A DNA stretch of 64,000 nt from an uncultured bacterium (lineage in GTDB: Bacteria; Bacteroidota; Bacteroidia; Bacteroidales; Marinifilaceae). The number at the start of each line of letters is the position of its first letter. The stretch's first letter is position 1. The stretch is from the NCBI GenBank assembly GCA_905216195.1, contig CAJMSX010000007.1, positions 17,487 to 81,486 on the forward strand. Direction: 5' to 3'. The position numbers were made by a program, and so were the translations under genes. A model generated the notes under the pieces. The model had not been told where the DNA came from. It did not search any database and worked only from the letters and a program-made list of their open reading frames with translations. Positions 50,384 to 60,056 of this stretch are shown piece by piece.

Positions 50384-51652
50384 TTATCCTCCGAAATTGT
50401 CGTACATTACGTTTTCGTCGGGAACACCCAGATCGTACAGCATTTTGGTTACGGCTGCAATCATCATGGGAGGTCCGCAGAGGTAGTACTCGATATCTTC
50501 GGGATTTTCGTGATTTTTGAGATAATTTTCAAAGATTACCTGATGTACAAAGCCCGGTTTATAAGCGACTCCGGCGGCATCAGCTACGGGATCGGGACGG
50601 TCGAGCGCCAAGGTCCAGCGGAAGTTCGGATTTTCTTCCTGTATCTTATTGAATTCCTCTACATAAGGAGCTTCCTGTAAGGCGCGGGCACCATACCAGA
50701 AGGTTACTTTCCGGTTGGTATGCATGGTGTGGAAGAGATTGAAAATATGGGAACGCATAGGAGCCATACCTGCACCTCCTCCGATAAACATCATTTCGTT
50801 ATTGGTTTCGCGCAGGAAGAATTCTCCGTAAGGCCCGGAAATCGTTACTTTATCGCCCGGTTTACGGGAGAAAATGAAAGAGGAACAGATTCCCGGATTG
50901 ACAGGCATAAAGGCTCCGCTGGCCCGGTCGAAGGGTGGGGTGGCAATACGGATGTTCAGCATGATGATATTGCCTTCTGCCGGAGAGTTTGCCATAGAAT
51001 AAGCCCTGTAAGTCGGTTCCGGATTGTGCATCTTGAGGTCGAACATCTTCATTTTTTCCCAATCTCCCTTGTATTTGTCGTCGATGATCATATCCCTGAA
51101 ATCGACATCCAAAGCGGGAACATCGATCTGGATATAACCTCCGGATTTAAATTTCAGGTTTTCCCCTTCCGGTAATTTCACGACAAATTCCTTAAGGAAA
51201 GTAGAAATATTCCGGTTGGAAACTACGGTACATTCCCATTTTTTGATACCCAAAACCGCTTCCGGGATTTTCATGTCGATGTTTTCCTTTACTTTTACCT
51301 GACAAGCCAGACGCCAGTGATCGTGTTGCTGCTTGTAAGAGAAAAATCCGGTTTCTGTGGGCAATATGCTGCCGGCCCCTGAAAATACCTGGCATTTACA
51401 CATGCCGCAGGAACCTTTTCCCCCGCATGCGGAGGGAAGGAATATTTTCTGATTTCCCAGAACCGAAAGCAGGGAACCTCCCGGTTCTGTGGTGATTACC
51501 CGTTCGCCGTTATTGATATCGATTTTCACTTCTCCTTTGGGCGTTAATTTGGCTTTTGCGTACAAAAGCATGCCGACCAGAATGAGGGTGACAATGAGAA
51601 AGACAATCACACCGGCTGCAACAATTGTCGTATTTATTGCTAATAGTACCAT
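50384..51652 (-). CDS. nqrF: Na+-translocating NADH:quinone reductase subunit F
   Basis: NADH-oxidising entry subunit of Na+-NQR. 422 aa: N-terminal TM (about 6-30); plant-type 2Fe-2S domain with Cys76, Cys82, Cys85 (ACGGKGSCGMC) and Cys117; FAD domain with YRAYSMANSP; NADH-binding part with FIGGGAGMAPMRS and YLCGPPMM. Electrons pass from NADH via FAD and 2Fe-2S to the other subunits. Last gene of the operon, 90 nt after nqrE, followed by a terminator. Confidence 0.97.
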   Translation of the reverse strand: MVLLAINTTIVAAGVIVFLIVTLILVGMLLYAKAKLTPKGEVKIDINNGERVITTEPGGSLLSVLGNQKIFLPSACGGKGSCGMCKCQVFSGAGSILPTETGFFSYKQQHDHWRLACQVKVKENIDMKIPEAVLGIKKWECTVVSNRNISTFLKEFVVKLPEGENLKFKSGGYIQIDVPALDVDFRDMIIDDKYKGDWEKMKMFDLKMHNPEPTYRAYSMANSPAEGNIIMLNIRIATPPFDRASGAFMPVNPGICSSFIFSRKPGDKVTISGPYGEFFLRETNNEMMFIGGGAGMAPMRSHIFNLFHTMHTNRKVTFWYGARALQEAPYVEEFNKIQEENPNFRWTLALDRPDPVADAAGVAYKPGFVHQVIFENYLKNHENPEDIEYYLCGPPMMIAAVTKMLYDLGVPDENVMYDNFGG

Positions 51653-51742
51653 TTTTTTAGTTTTTAAATTTTAGATCCTTGGGCCGAACCGGACCGATAT
51701 TCGCAGATCGCCGGATTTCGGATTCACGGACCGAAAACAAGA

Positions 51743-52363
51743 TTATAAATTAATTCCCAGGAAGCTCATAAAGGCGATCCCCATGAGGCCGGTAATGATA
51801 AAAGTGATGCCGATTCCTCTCAGCGGTGCCGGAATATTGGAATATTTCAGCTTTTCGCGAATGGCGGCAATACCGACGATAGCCAGCAACCAGCCGATAC
51901 CGGAACCGAATCCGAATACGGTGGCTTCGGCCACATTGGAATAATCTCTTTCCTGCATGAACAGGGAAGCTCCTAAGATGGCACAGTTCACTGCAATCAG
52001 CGGGAGGAAAATTCCCAACTGATTGTACAAGGTCGGTGCAAATTTTTCTACGACCATCTCCACCAGTTGAACCATAGCGGCAATGATGGCGATAAACATG
52101 ATAAAGCTCAGGAAGCTCAGGTCTATGGTGGCGGCTTCTTCTCCCAACAGCCATTGCAAAGCTCCCGGTTTCAGCACATAATTGTCCAGTAAGTAGTTTA
52201 CCGGAACGGTAATGAGCATGACGAATATAACGGCTATACCCAAACCGAAAGAGGTCTTAACGGTTTTCGACACGGCCAGATAAGAGCACATACCCAGAAA
52301 GTATGCGAATATCATGTTGTCGATGAATATAGAGCGGATAAATATGTTGAATAGATTTTCCAT
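51743..52363 (-). CDS. nqrE: Na+-NQR subunit E
   Basis: 206 aa, six TM helices; homologous to NqrD and to RnfA. Starts NIFIRSIFIDNMIFAYFLGMCSYLAVSK, with the conserved Cys in GMCSY that with NqrD helps hold an intramembrane Fe-S centre. Typical motifs VNCAILGASLFMQERD and FGFGSGIGWLLAI. 17 nt after nqrD. Confidence 0.97.
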   Translation of the reverse strand: MENLFNIFIRSIFIDNMIFAYFLGMCSYLAVSKTVKTSFGLGIAVIFVMLITVPVNYLLDNYVLKPGALQWLLGEEAATIDLSFLSFIMFIAIIAAMVQLVEMVVEKFAPTLYNQLGIFLPLIAVNCAILGASLFMQERDYSNVAEATVFGFGSGIGWLLAIVGIAAIREKLKYSNIPAPLRGIGITFIITGLMGIAFMSFLGINL

Positions 52364-52380
52364 ATCTTCTTATCTTTTCC

Positions 52381-53022
52381 TTATTTCTCAATTAAATCTT
52401 TGTTTCTTGCCCGGTGGATCCAGATGATGATTCCGACGAGAATCAACGCCATAGGCGGAAGGATCATCAGACCGTTATTGGTATATCCCCAATCGTAAAA
52501 TATCTGAGGGATCACGTGGATACCGAATATGCTGCCCGAACCGAACAATTCGCGGAAGAATGCTACGACTACCAGGATAAAACCGTAGCCGAGCCCGTTT
52601 CCGATGCCGTCCAGTAAAGAAGGCCAGGGTCTGTTTCCCAGGGCGAAGGCTTCCAGACGTCCCATGATGATGCAATTGGTAATGATAAGTCCGACGAATA
52701 CCGAGAGTTGTTTGCTGACGTCGTAAGCAAAAGCTTTCAGGATTTGGTCGACTACGATTACCAGAGCAGCCACTACGACCAATTGTACGATGATCCGGAT
52801 TCGGGTCGGGATGGTATTTCTCAATAAGGAGATGATTACGTTGGAGAAAGCAGTGACGGCAGTTACCGAAAGGGCCATTACGATGGCCGGTTCGAGTTTG
52901 GCTGTTACCGCCAGAGCAGAACATATCCCCAGAATCTGTACGATAACCGGGTTATTTTTGCTCAACGGACCGAGCAAAAGTTGTCGGTTCTTAGCTGAAA
53001 ATAATGATTCTTTTTCGCTCAT
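52381..53022 (-). CDS. nqrD: Na+-NQR subunit D
   Basis: 213 aa, six TM helices; related to NqrE in inverted topology. Motifs NNPVIVQILGICSALAVTAK, with the conserved Cys in GICSAL, and NCIIMGRLEAFAL. Membrane subunit that takes part in Na+ translocation and Fe-S binding at the NqrD/E interface. Starts 2 nt after nqrC. Confidence 0.97.
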   Translation of the reverse strand: MSEKESLFSAKNRQLLLGPLSKNNPVIVQILGICSALAVTAKLEPAIVMALSVTAVTAFSNVIISLLRNTIPTRIRIIVQLVVVAALVIVVDQILKAFAYDVSKQLSVFVGLIITNCIIMGRLEAFALGNRPWPSLLDGIGNGLGYGFILVVVAFFRELFGSGSIFGIHVIPQIFYDWGYTNNGLMILPPMALILVGIIIWIHRARNKDLIEK

Positions 53023-53024
53023 TA

Positions 53025-53711
53025 CTATTTTTGTTTTAAGAAGGGTTCGTAACAGGTTAAATAACTTCGGATCATCGTTTCCACGCTGCGTGAAGTAATC
53101 GTACCGCCGGAAATGGCGTCTACTTCGTGGGGACCGCTGGCATTGCCTCCTTTTTTCACAAGTATGGCTACCAACTGGTCGTGGTCGAAGATGGTCTTTC
53201 CGTCGAACTGGTTGTTAAAATGGGGGGTAGTGATTTCGGCACCTAAACCCGGGGTTTCGCTTTTATGATCGAATACAGTCCCATAAATGGTATTTTTGTC
53301 TTCATCGAGAGCTACATAGCCCCAGATGGGTCCCCACAATCCTTTCCCGTACAGAGGGAGTATGTATTTAATACCGTCTTTGGTATTGGCCACGAATACG
53401 GGCAATTGGCGTTGGTCGCAATTTTTTTTATATTCCTGGGCCATGTTTATTTTGAAAGCGTCGCCTGCTACTTTTTCACCTTTAGAGTTAATGACGAATT
53501 GTTCGGTGATGTATTTGTCGTACAGGGCTTTGGATTCGGCTGCCGTGGACTGGATTTTTACCGTGCGCAGAATGTTTTGACGTTTTTCATTTTCGATATT
53601 GTCATTTTGTGCCGGTTGTAGCCAGAGAGCAACTACGGCTAGCATGGCGGCTACCACCACCACCAGAATGACGGCATATAGAAATGTGTATGTATTTCCT
53701 TGTCTGTTCAT
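53025..53711 (-). CDS. nqrC: Na+-NQR subunit C
   Basis: 228 aa with one N-terminal TM (about 10-32) and a periplasmic FMN-binding domain. The covalent FMN site is Thr204 in the SGGTITS motif (usual SGAT); FMN is attached by ApbE through a phosphoester bond. Passes electrons between the NqrD/E Fe-S centre and NqrB. 81 nt after nqrB. Confidence 0.97.
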   Translation of the reverse strand: MNRQGNTYTFLYAVILVVVVAAMLAVVALWLQPAQNDNIENEKRQNILRTVKIQSTAAESKALYDKYITEQFVINSKGEKVAGDAFKINMAQEYKKNCDQRQLPVFVANTKDGIKYILPLYGKGLWGPIWGYVALDEDKNTIYGTVFDHKSETPGLGAEITTPHFNNQFDGKTIFDHDQLVAILVKKGGNASGPHEVDAISGGTITSRSVETMIRSYLTCYEPFLKQK

Positions 53712-53792
53712 AATCTTCGTTTTTTGATTTTGATTTACGATTTTTGATTGGAGGAGTTGGTTAAACTTTTCCGGAATCTAAAATCTCCATCG

Positions 53793-54944
53793 TCAATCCG
53801 CAATTAATTTAGCTCGTTTTAATCTGCGTTTTATATTTCCTTGTACGACAAACCAGTCGATCAGAGGAGCAAAAGTGTTCATCAGCAATATGGCGAGCAT
53901 CATGCCTTCCGGATAACCGGTATTCAGGGCGCGTATAATAATCGCCATAATACCCAGCAGGAATCCGTAAATCCATTTCCCTTTGTTGGTTTGTGCCGAG
54001 GTGACGGGGTCGGTTGCCATGAATACGGCTCCGAATGCGAACCCACCCATGATGATGTGTTCCCAGGGAGACACATGTACATATGCGTTGGTTTCCGGTA
54101 AAGTGGCGTTTAAGAGCAGAGCCATCAGGAAACCTCCGGCGAAAGTGGAAAACATGATTCTCCAACTGGCTACGCCGGTTGCCAATAACAATACTGCCCC
54201 CAGTAGTATGCAAAAGGTAGAGGTTTCACCGATAGAACCGGGAATAAATCCCCAGAACATCGTACCGAAATCCGGTAGCGGATTTCCTAAAGCGGCTTCT
54301 GCCAAAGGGGTCGCCCCGGAAAAAGTATCCGGCTTATCGGCGATCCATACGGCATCACCCGAAATTTTAGAAGGGTAGGAAAAGAAGAAAAAGGCCCGGG
54401 CCAACAAAGCCGGATTCCAGATATTCATTCCGGTACCTCCGAAAATCTCTTTCCCGATGATTACAGCGAAAGCCGTAGAAACAGCGACCATCCACAGGGG
54501 AGCTTCCACCGGCATGATCATGGGGATCAGCAGTCCGGATACCAGAAAACCTTCGTTGATTTCATGTCCCCGCATTTGAGCTACAGCAAATTCGATACCC
54601 AGCCCTACGACATAAGATACGATAATCATCGGAAGCACTTTCCACAGCCCGAAGAAAAACAACTGAAAGAAACCTGTTTCCGCCAGGGTCCCGACTGCTT
54701 TGAAGTGCTGATAACCTACATTGTAAATACCGAACAGTAAAGCCGGTATCAAAGCCAGAACGACGATAATCATCGTTCTTTTCAAATCCACAGCATCCCG
54801 GATGTGGGCGCCGGACGTCGTTGTGCGGTTAGGCACAAAGAGAAAAGACTCAAACCCGGTAAAAACGGAGTGAAATTTGTGTAATTTCCCCCCCTTTTCG
54901 AATTTAGGTTTTTGCTTATCTAATAAATTTCTTAAAAAATTCAT
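53793..54944 (-). CDS. nqrB: Na+-NQR subunit B
   Basis: 383 aa with about ten TM helices. Covalent FMN attaches at Thr212 in SGATPLAEA. The N-terminal cytoplasmic stretch and SGLLIPMIMPVEAPLW, IFGGTGMNIWNPAL are conserved. Also binds riboflavin and ubiquinone/menaquinone near the quinone site. Main Na+-conducting subunit. 70 nt after nqrA. Confidence 0.97.
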   Translation of the reverse strand: MNFLRNLLDKQKPKFEKGGKLHKFHSVFTGFESFLFVPNRTTTSGAHIRDAVDLKRTMIIVVLALIPALLFGIYNVGYQHFKAVGTLAETGFFQLFFFGLWKVLPMIIVSYVVGLGIEFAVAQMRGHEINEGFLVSGLLIPMIMPVEAPLWMVAVSTAFAVIIGKEIFGGTGMNIWNPALLARAFFFFSYPSKISGDAVWIADKPDTFSGATPLAEAALGNPLPDFGTMFWGFIPGSIGETSTFCILLGAVLLLATGVASWRIMFSTFAGGFLMALLLNATLPETNAYVHVSPWEHIIMGGFAFGAVFMATDPVTSAQTNKGKWIYGFLLGIMAIIIRALNTGYPEGMMLAILLMNTFAPLIDWFVVQGNIKRRLKRAKLIAD

Positions 54945-55014
54945 GTTTATTAAAGTTTCAATATTATCAAGTTACAGTGCTGCAAAGTCTTACGACTTTT
55001 TGCCGGTCTGACTT

Positions 55015-56370
55015 TTAATTGGTTTCTTTCATCATCAACTCGATTCCCTCGTTCAGTATCTTTTGTACCGGAGTTTTGGATGTACAAACGAATTCGCACA
55101 AGGCCATATCTTCGGGTAAGACCTCATAAATGCCCAATTGTTCCATTTTGTCGATATCTCCGGCCAGAATGGCCTTCAGCAAATATACCGGGAAAATGTC
55201 CATCGGCAGTACTTTTTCATATTGTCCGGAAACGACAAATGCGCGCCGTTCGCCGTGATAGTTGTCATCCAGGGTATAATGTTTATTCGGACAATGGATG
55301 GAAGGAAAGAGCTTGGAAGCGGAAAATTTATTGAAACCGGGGGTCGCCCAGCCTAAAAATTCGTACTGGTCTCCTTCGGGAATCACCGTAATTTGATTGG
55401 CGAAAAATCCCAGATACCCTTCCGGTTCCACTTTTTCACCCGTCAGTACGTTGCCGGATATAATGCGCTGGTGTACCTGATTCTTCAGTTTTCCCTCGGT
55501 AATATTCTTTATTTTGGCTCCCAGACGGGTCGCATAATAAGTGGGTTTTTCCACTTCCGAACCGCACAGAGCGATCACTTTACGGGGATCGAAATGTCCT
55601 TCAGTAAAAAGGCGACCGATGATGGCTACATCCTGGATGTTCACCGTCCATACCTGTTCCCCTTTGTTGATGGGGCTCAGGTGATTGATTTGTATACCGA
55701 CGTTTCCTGCCGGATGAGGGCCCTGAAAATAAGTGATCTCCGCATTCTTCAACCGCGTAAAAAGCGAACTTGCCGGACTTCCCGCTTTTACTCCCAATTG
55801 CACCGGAGCATTAGCGAGTATCTTCAGACAGTCGATACCTGCTTGCAGGTTTCTTTCTTCTCCTTTTAAGGTGAATTCGTAATCCGGGGCCAGAGGGGAA
55901 GAGTCGAAAGAAGATACGAAAACCGCTTTAGGAGTAACGGTTTGATCGGCGATAAGCCCGTAAGGCCTTTGCTGTACCATAGGCCAGACGCCGGCTTCCA
56001 GCATACGGTCGATGATTTCTTCCCGGCTCAGGGTGTTCACATCGGCTTTCCCGAAATCCTTGTACTCGGTTTTTTCATCAGCTTTGACTACAACTTCTAA
56101 TAGTTTTCGTCTTTCTCCGCGATTGAGGGCCTCAATGGTACCGCTTACGGGAGCTGTGAATTTGACGGCAGGATGGGCTTTGTCCGTAAACAGAACATCC
56201 CCCGCTTTCACTACGTCACCAACCTTAACAGCTAGTTTAGGAGTCAAAGCCCGGAAATCAGTCGGTTTCACTGCAAAGAAATTACTTTCCCTTGCCGGAG
56301 TGACGACTTTTTCGGCTTCTCCATTTAGCTTTATATCAAGGCCTTTCTTTAATTTTATTACCTTGGACAT
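55015..56370 (-). CDS. nqrA: Na+-NQR subunit A
   Basis: 451 aa, cytoplasmic, no TM helices. Family start SKVIKLKKGLDIKLNGEAE, then RALTPKLAVKVGDVVKAGDVLF and the segment FQGPHPAGNVGIQI. No cofactor, contributes to quinone-site organisation. First gene of nqrABCDEF, which makes NADH oxidation pump Na+ and is the standard NADH dehydrogenase of Bacteroidales. Confidence 0.97.
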   Translation of the reverse strand: MSKVIKLKKGLDIKLNGEAEKVVTPARESNFFAVKPTDFRALTPKLAVKVGDVVKAGDVLFTDKAHPAVKFTAPVSGTIEALNRGERRKLLEVVVKADEKTEYKDFGKADVNTLSREEIIDRMLEAGVWPMVQQRPYGLIADQTVTPKAVFVSSFDSSPLAPDYEFTLKGEERNLQAGIDCLKILANAPVQLGVKAGSPASSLFTRLKNAEITYFQGPHPAGNVGIQINHLSPINKGEQVWTVNIQDVAIIGRLFTEGHFDPRKVIALCGSEVEKPTYYATRLGAKIKNITEGKLKNQVHQRIISGNVLTGEKVEPEGYLGFFANQITVIPEGDQYEFLGWATPGFNKFSASKLFPSIHCPNKHYTLDDNYHGERRAFVVSGQYEKVLPMDIFPVYLLKAILAGDIDKMEQLGIYEVLPEDMALCEFVCTSKTPVQKILNEGIELMMKETN

Positions 56371-56776
56371 ATTGTAATTATATTAAATAGTTTAATTGTA
56401 TAAAAAGCGAAGTTTTTATTTTTCCAAAATTAGGCACAAATATACAAACCTATTACGTAATTTTATCTTTAATCGGATTTTAATTTAGGTACAAGGAGTT
56501 TTTTTTTATTTTTCTGTACCTGAGGCGTAAAATAACGGGTGGGGAGAAGCCTCTTTTCTGGCTCTTCTTATTCCGATTCGTTTCAAATGGGCGGTTGGGA
56601 AACGGGATTTCCCGAAAATTTCAGCTGTAAAGAAAAGGAGGAGGGAAAAGTTTTCCGGGAAAGCCGGAATATTCTCTGTTTTAAAAAATGTTTTTTGTAA
56701 AAGTTTTTTTTACTTGCCATTTTGGCATAGGTTTTGATGAATATCTGACAGAAATTTTACCTGTAAAAAGAAAGAA
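56371..56776. other. Divergent intergenic region (nqrA / META lipoprotein)
   Basis: 406 bp. Holds the nqr -7 element at 56437. A TTGGCATAGGTTTTGAT stretch near 56722 is a weak promoter-like sequence for the META gene. No ORF or repeat recognised. Confidence 0.5.
56437..56444 (-). promoter_or_regulatory. Putative -7 element TATATTTG for the nqr operon
   Basis: TAnnTTTG on the minus strand, about 60-nt leader before nqrA ATG 56370. Confidence 0.5.
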
Positions 56777-57196
56777 ATGAAAATAATTCTATTCGTTATG
56801 TGTCTGCTGTCCGGACTGATGTCTACCTGCGATTCTACCCGAAACAACGAGCAGTTGACGGGAGTAAAGTGGATCATAGAGTCACTGGACGGGAAAAAGC
56901 TGGGGAAAACGATCAGTGGAAATGAAATATTCATTCAGTTTAACGATGCTGAAAAAAGAGTAAGCGGTTTGGCCGGTTGCAACCGTTTTTTCGGAGGATA
57001 TGAACAGGATGGAAAAAAACTGAAATTTTCTCATATGGGAGCTACTCGTATGGCTTGTCCGGACATGAATACGGAGACTTCCTTTTTTCAAATGCTGGAA
57101 AATACCGACGGTTATTCGATAAAAGACCATATATTGTCTTTATCAGGAAAAGGAAAGGTGCTGGCTACTTTTAAAAGCAGCGTTTCCGAAGAATAA
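56777..57196 (+). CDS. META/HslJ-domain lipoprotein
   Basis: 139 aa. Lipobox MSTC (Cys18). The META domain pattern is clear: LTGVKWIIESLDGK, IFIQFNDAEKRVSGLAGCNRFFGGY, then the MACPDMNTETSFFQML Cys segment. In E. coli HslJ the domain gives novobiocin resistance and heat induction; role here unknown. Anchored in the envelope, monocistronic, with a terminator downstream. Confidence 0.85.
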   Translation: MKIILFVMCLLSGLMSTCDSTRNNEQLTGVKWIIESLDGKKLGKTISGNEIFIQFNDAEKRVSGLAGCNRFFGGYEQDGKKLKFSHMGATRMACPDMNTETSFFQMLENTDGYSIKDHILSLSGKGKVLATFKSSVSEE

Positions 57197-57505
57197 AATT
57201 ATAGAATTACTGGCTTCGATTTATTCCGATACAGGGCTCCCGTGTTCAGAACCGGGTCCTGGGTCGGATTTTTTATATACTAACCAATTGTTTTTAAAAT
57301 CGTAATATAGAAGGAGTAGGCCTCCAATGGATTAACAGATCTGTTTCGATGTTAAGCTTTGCTAATTAAGATTTTATTAATAGATGATTGGCAGAGATAT
57401 TGCTTAGAAAGGATACAACGGAAAATAGTTGACAGAAAGTTCAGCTTCTGTGCAGAAAGGTGAGAAACGTTGTGAATAATATTAACCCATTAAAAAAGGA
57501 AGATT
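57197..57505. other. Intergenic region before the HtrA gene
   Basis: 309 bp with the META terminator at 57225-57274 and no ORF. I find no TAnnTTTG match for the protease, which may fit a stress-sigma promoter, but I cannot point to one. Confidence 0.5.
57225..57274 (+). terminator. Terminator after the META lipoprotein
   Basis: Imperfect stem TCCGAtaCAGGgctCCCG / CGGGtCCTGGgTCGGA, followed by TTTTTTAT. Confidence 0.65.
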
Positions 57506-58975
57506 ATGAATGTAAGAAAATCAGTGATTAGCCTGATATTAGGCCTGGCAGGCGGTTTTATCGCATTCTTTGTAGCGGATGGATTTACAAAAAAAGAAAC
57601 AAAGCCGGCTTTTCAGCATGAAATTATAGGTCCCGGGACGGTAAAGTCCGTTGCTTATACCCAGGAACAACACATAGAATCGGGAGACGGAGGACGTATC
57701 GATTTACGGGAAGCTGCCAGAAAGGCAGTTCCGGGAGTGGTGCATGTCAAGACCATTCAAATGGGGCGTGAGCATGTGGGGAATCCGTTTTTAGATTATT
57801 TTTTCGGAGGCGGCGGCCAGGGCCGGCAAGTACCGATGACTACGGGTTACGGTTCCGGTGTGATTATTTCGGGAGATGGGTATATTATCACCAATAATCA
57901 TGTTATACGGGATGCCGATCGGGTAATCGTAGTATTGAATGATAAAAAGGAATATGAAGCGAAAGTAATCGGCCAGGATGCCAATACGGATATCGCTCTC
58001 CTCCAAATAGAAGGGAAGAATTTCCCCTATGTAGAGTACGGGAATTCGGATGATGTGTCTTTGGGCGAATGGGTATTGGCAGTGGGCAACCCTTACAATC
58101 TGACCTCTACGGTGACGGCGGGCATTATCAGTGCTAAAGCCCGGGAGTTAGGTATGCATCGCGGACAGATGAATCTGGAATCTTTTTTACAAACGGATGC
58201 GGCCATTAATCCCGGAAACAGCGGTGGTGCCTTGGTAAATGCCCGGGGAGAACTGATCGGCATCAATACGCTGATCCAGTCGCCGACCGGGGCTTATTCG
58301 GGCTATGCTTTTGCTATCCCGGTGAATATTGCCCGGAAAGTAGTAAACGATTTGAAGGAATACGGAAGCGTACAACGGGCGGTGCTGGGAATCAGTATGA
58401 CCGGATTGACCCCTGCTTTGGCTGAAGAGTTAGGAACGAAGGAAATTTCGGGTATATACGTACACGAAGTTTTGGAGGGTGGTGCTGCTCAGAAGGCCGG
58501 TATGAAAAAAGGAGACGTGATCCGGGGTGTGAACGGCATAGAGGTGAAAACCGCGCCTGAATTTCAGGAACAATTGGGAAAATATCGTCCCGGAGCTACC
58601 GTACAGTTGCTGGTGAAAAGAAAAGGAGATGAGAAAGTAGTGGATGTCACTTTGCAAAATTCATATGGGGATACGGCTCTGGGAAAGGCGCAGGATTTCG
58701 GAGTCCTGGGCGTAAAAGTATCTCCTTTGAGCCGGGAAGACCGGGCGCGTTACCGCATCAATAAAGGGGCTAAAATAACGGAGATGAAAAACGGAAAGTT
58801 CAAAGCTGCCGGGCTGGAAAAAGGTTATATTATTGTTAAAATCAACGATTATATCGTGTATGATGAAGAAGACCTGGCGAAAGCCGTTGCATCCGTAAGG
58901 GACGGAGGAGTTTTTGTGACCGCACTGAGCCCTAAAGGACGGGTTGAATATTTTGCTTTTTCATTGTTAAATTAA
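57506..58975 (+). CDS. degP: HtrA/DegP-family periplasmic serine protease
   Basis: 489 aa. N-terminal signal or anchor (about 7-26). Trypsin-like protease domain with His132 (TNNHVI), Asp162 (ANTDIALL) and Ser239 (PGNSGGAL). Two PDZ domains: about 285-380 (GISMTGLTPALA, GMKKGDVIRGVNG) and 390-489 (GVKVSPLSREDR, LEKGYIIVKIND). Degrades or refolds misfolded envelope proteins and also serves in stress signalling. Normal Do-like length. Separate promoter from rpoD downstream, 97 nt away. Confidence 0.95.
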   Translation: MNVRKSVISLILGLAGGFIAFFVADGFTKKETKPAFQHEIIGPGTVKSVAYTQEQHIESGDGGRIDLREAARKAVPGVVHVKTIQMGREHVGNPFLDYFFGGGGQGRQVPMTTGYGSGVIISGDGYIITNNHVIRDADRVIVVLNDKKEYEAKVIGQDANTDIALLQIEGKNFPYVEYGNSDDVSLGEWVLAVGNPYNLTSTVTAGIISAKARELGMHRGQMNLESFLQTDAAINPGNSGGALVNARGELIGINTLIQSPTGAYSGYAFAIPVNIARKVVNDLKEYGSVQRAVLGISMTGLTPALAEELGTKEISGIYVHEVLEGGAAQKAGMKKGDVIRGVNGIEVKTAPEFQEQLGKYRPGATVQLLVKRKGDEKVVDVTLQNSYGDTALGKAQDFGVLGVKVSPLSREDRARYRINKGAKITEMKNGKFKAAGLEKGYIIVKINDYIVYDEEDLAKAVASVRDGGVFVTALSPKGRVEYFAFSLLN

Positions 58976-59010
58976 AAAATGTTAATATTAAACATCCGCA
59001 AATGAGAGAC

Positions 59011-59041
59011 ATTGGTATATGAATAAAAAACACTACCTTTG
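59011..59041 (+). promoter_or_regulatory. Bacteroidetes-type promoter of rpoD
   Basis: ATTG (59011-59014) as -33, 19 bp, then TACCTTTG (59034-59041) as -7 followed by C. The best-spaced promoter in the window; ATG at 59073. Confidence 0.65.
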
Positions 59042-59072
59042 CACAATGTTTGCGGTGGTATAATAAGATAGT

Positions 59073-59933
59073 ATGAGACAGCTTAAAATTACAAAATCAA
59101 TTACCAACAGGGAAAGTGCTTCCTTAGATAAGTATTTGCAGGAGATCGGTAAAGAGGATTTGATTACCGTGGAAGAGGAGGTGGAATTAGCACAACGCAT
59201 CCGGAAAGGAGATCAGCGGGCTTTGGAAAAATTGACGCGGGCGAATCTTCGGTTTGTGGTTTCCGTCGCTAAACAATATCAGAATCAAGGATTAAGTCTG
59301 CCTGACCTGATCAACGAAGGAAATCTGGGATTGATTAAAGCTGCCGAAAAATTTGATGAAACCCGGGGATTTAAGTTTATTTCCTATGCCGTATGGTGGA
59401 TTCGTCAGTCCATTTTGCAAGCTTTGGCCGAACAATCGCGTATCGTACGTTTGCCTTTGAACCAGGTGGGTTCTTTGAATAAAATCAACAAAGCCTTTTC
59501 CCGGTTCGAACAGGAGAACGAACGTCGCCCTTCTCCCGAAGAACTGGCGGACAGTTTGGATTTGCCTGCAGAGAAAGTAGCCGATACATTAAGGGTATCC
59601 GGTCGTCATATTTCTGTGGACGCTCCTTTTGTAGAAGGGGAGGACAATAGTTTGCTGGACGTATTGGTTAACGACGATTCTCCGGTAGCCGACCGGACTT
59701 TGATCAACGAGTCACTCTCTACGGAAGTTGAAAGGGCTTTATCTACCTTGACGGAACGGGAACGGGACATTATCAAATTGTTTTTCGGTATCAATACTCA
59801 GGAAATGACGCTGGAAGAGATCGGTGAAAAATTTGGTTTAACCCGCGAACGGGTACGGCAGATCAAGGAAAAAGCGATCCGGAGGTTGCGTCATTCTTCC
59901 CGAAGCAAATTATTAAAAACTTATCTCGGATAA
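59073..59933 (+). CDS. rpoD: Primary RNA polymerase sigma factor RpoD
   Basis: 286 aa, the short form typical of Bacteroidetes, with a minimal region 1.2 (SLDKYLQEIGKEDLITVEEEVELAQRI). Region 2: ANLRFVVSVAKQYQNQGLSLPD, then FKFISYAVWWIRQSI. Region 3: ENERRPSPEELAD. Region 4: LTEREEDI-like LTERERDIIKLFFG and TLEEIGEKFGLTRERVRQIKEKA. This is the housekeeping sigma that reads the TAnnTTTG promoters noted across the window. Followed by a perfect hairpin terminator. Confidence 0.97.
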   Translation: MRQLKITKSITNRESASLDKYLQEIGKEDLITVEEEVELAQRIRKGDQRALEKLTRANLRFVVSVAKQYQNQGLSLPDLINEGNLGLIKAAEKFDETRGFKFISYAVWWIRQSILQALAEQSRIVRLPLNQVGSLNKINKAFSRFEQENERRPSPEELADSLDLPAEKVADTLRVSGRHISVDAPFVEGEDNSLLDVLVNDDSPVADRTLINESLSTEVERALSTLTERERDIIKLFFGINTQEMTLEEIGEKFGLTRERVRQIKEKAIRRLRHSSRSKLLKTYLG

Positions 59934-59960
59934 GCGAATTAAAAAAGATCCTTATATAAA

Positions 59961-59984
59961 AGCGCCTATAAGGCGCTTTTTTTG
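59961..59984 (+). terminator. Intrinsic terminator after rpoD
   Basis: 7-bp perfect stem AGCGCCT / AGGCGCT, loop ATA, followed by TTTTTTT, 27 bp after the stop. Confidence 0.92.
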
Positions 59985-60056
59985 TATATTGGCCTCATCA
60001 ACCGGGAGGAAAAAGACGGGAAAAGCCTCAGGTGAAAAAATGAACGGTTTTATAGA

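Noticed and set aside
56720..56740. Sigma-54-like TGGCAT-N5-TTGAT upstream of the META gene
   Set aside because: The essential GC of the -12 element is GA; no RpoN regulator context.
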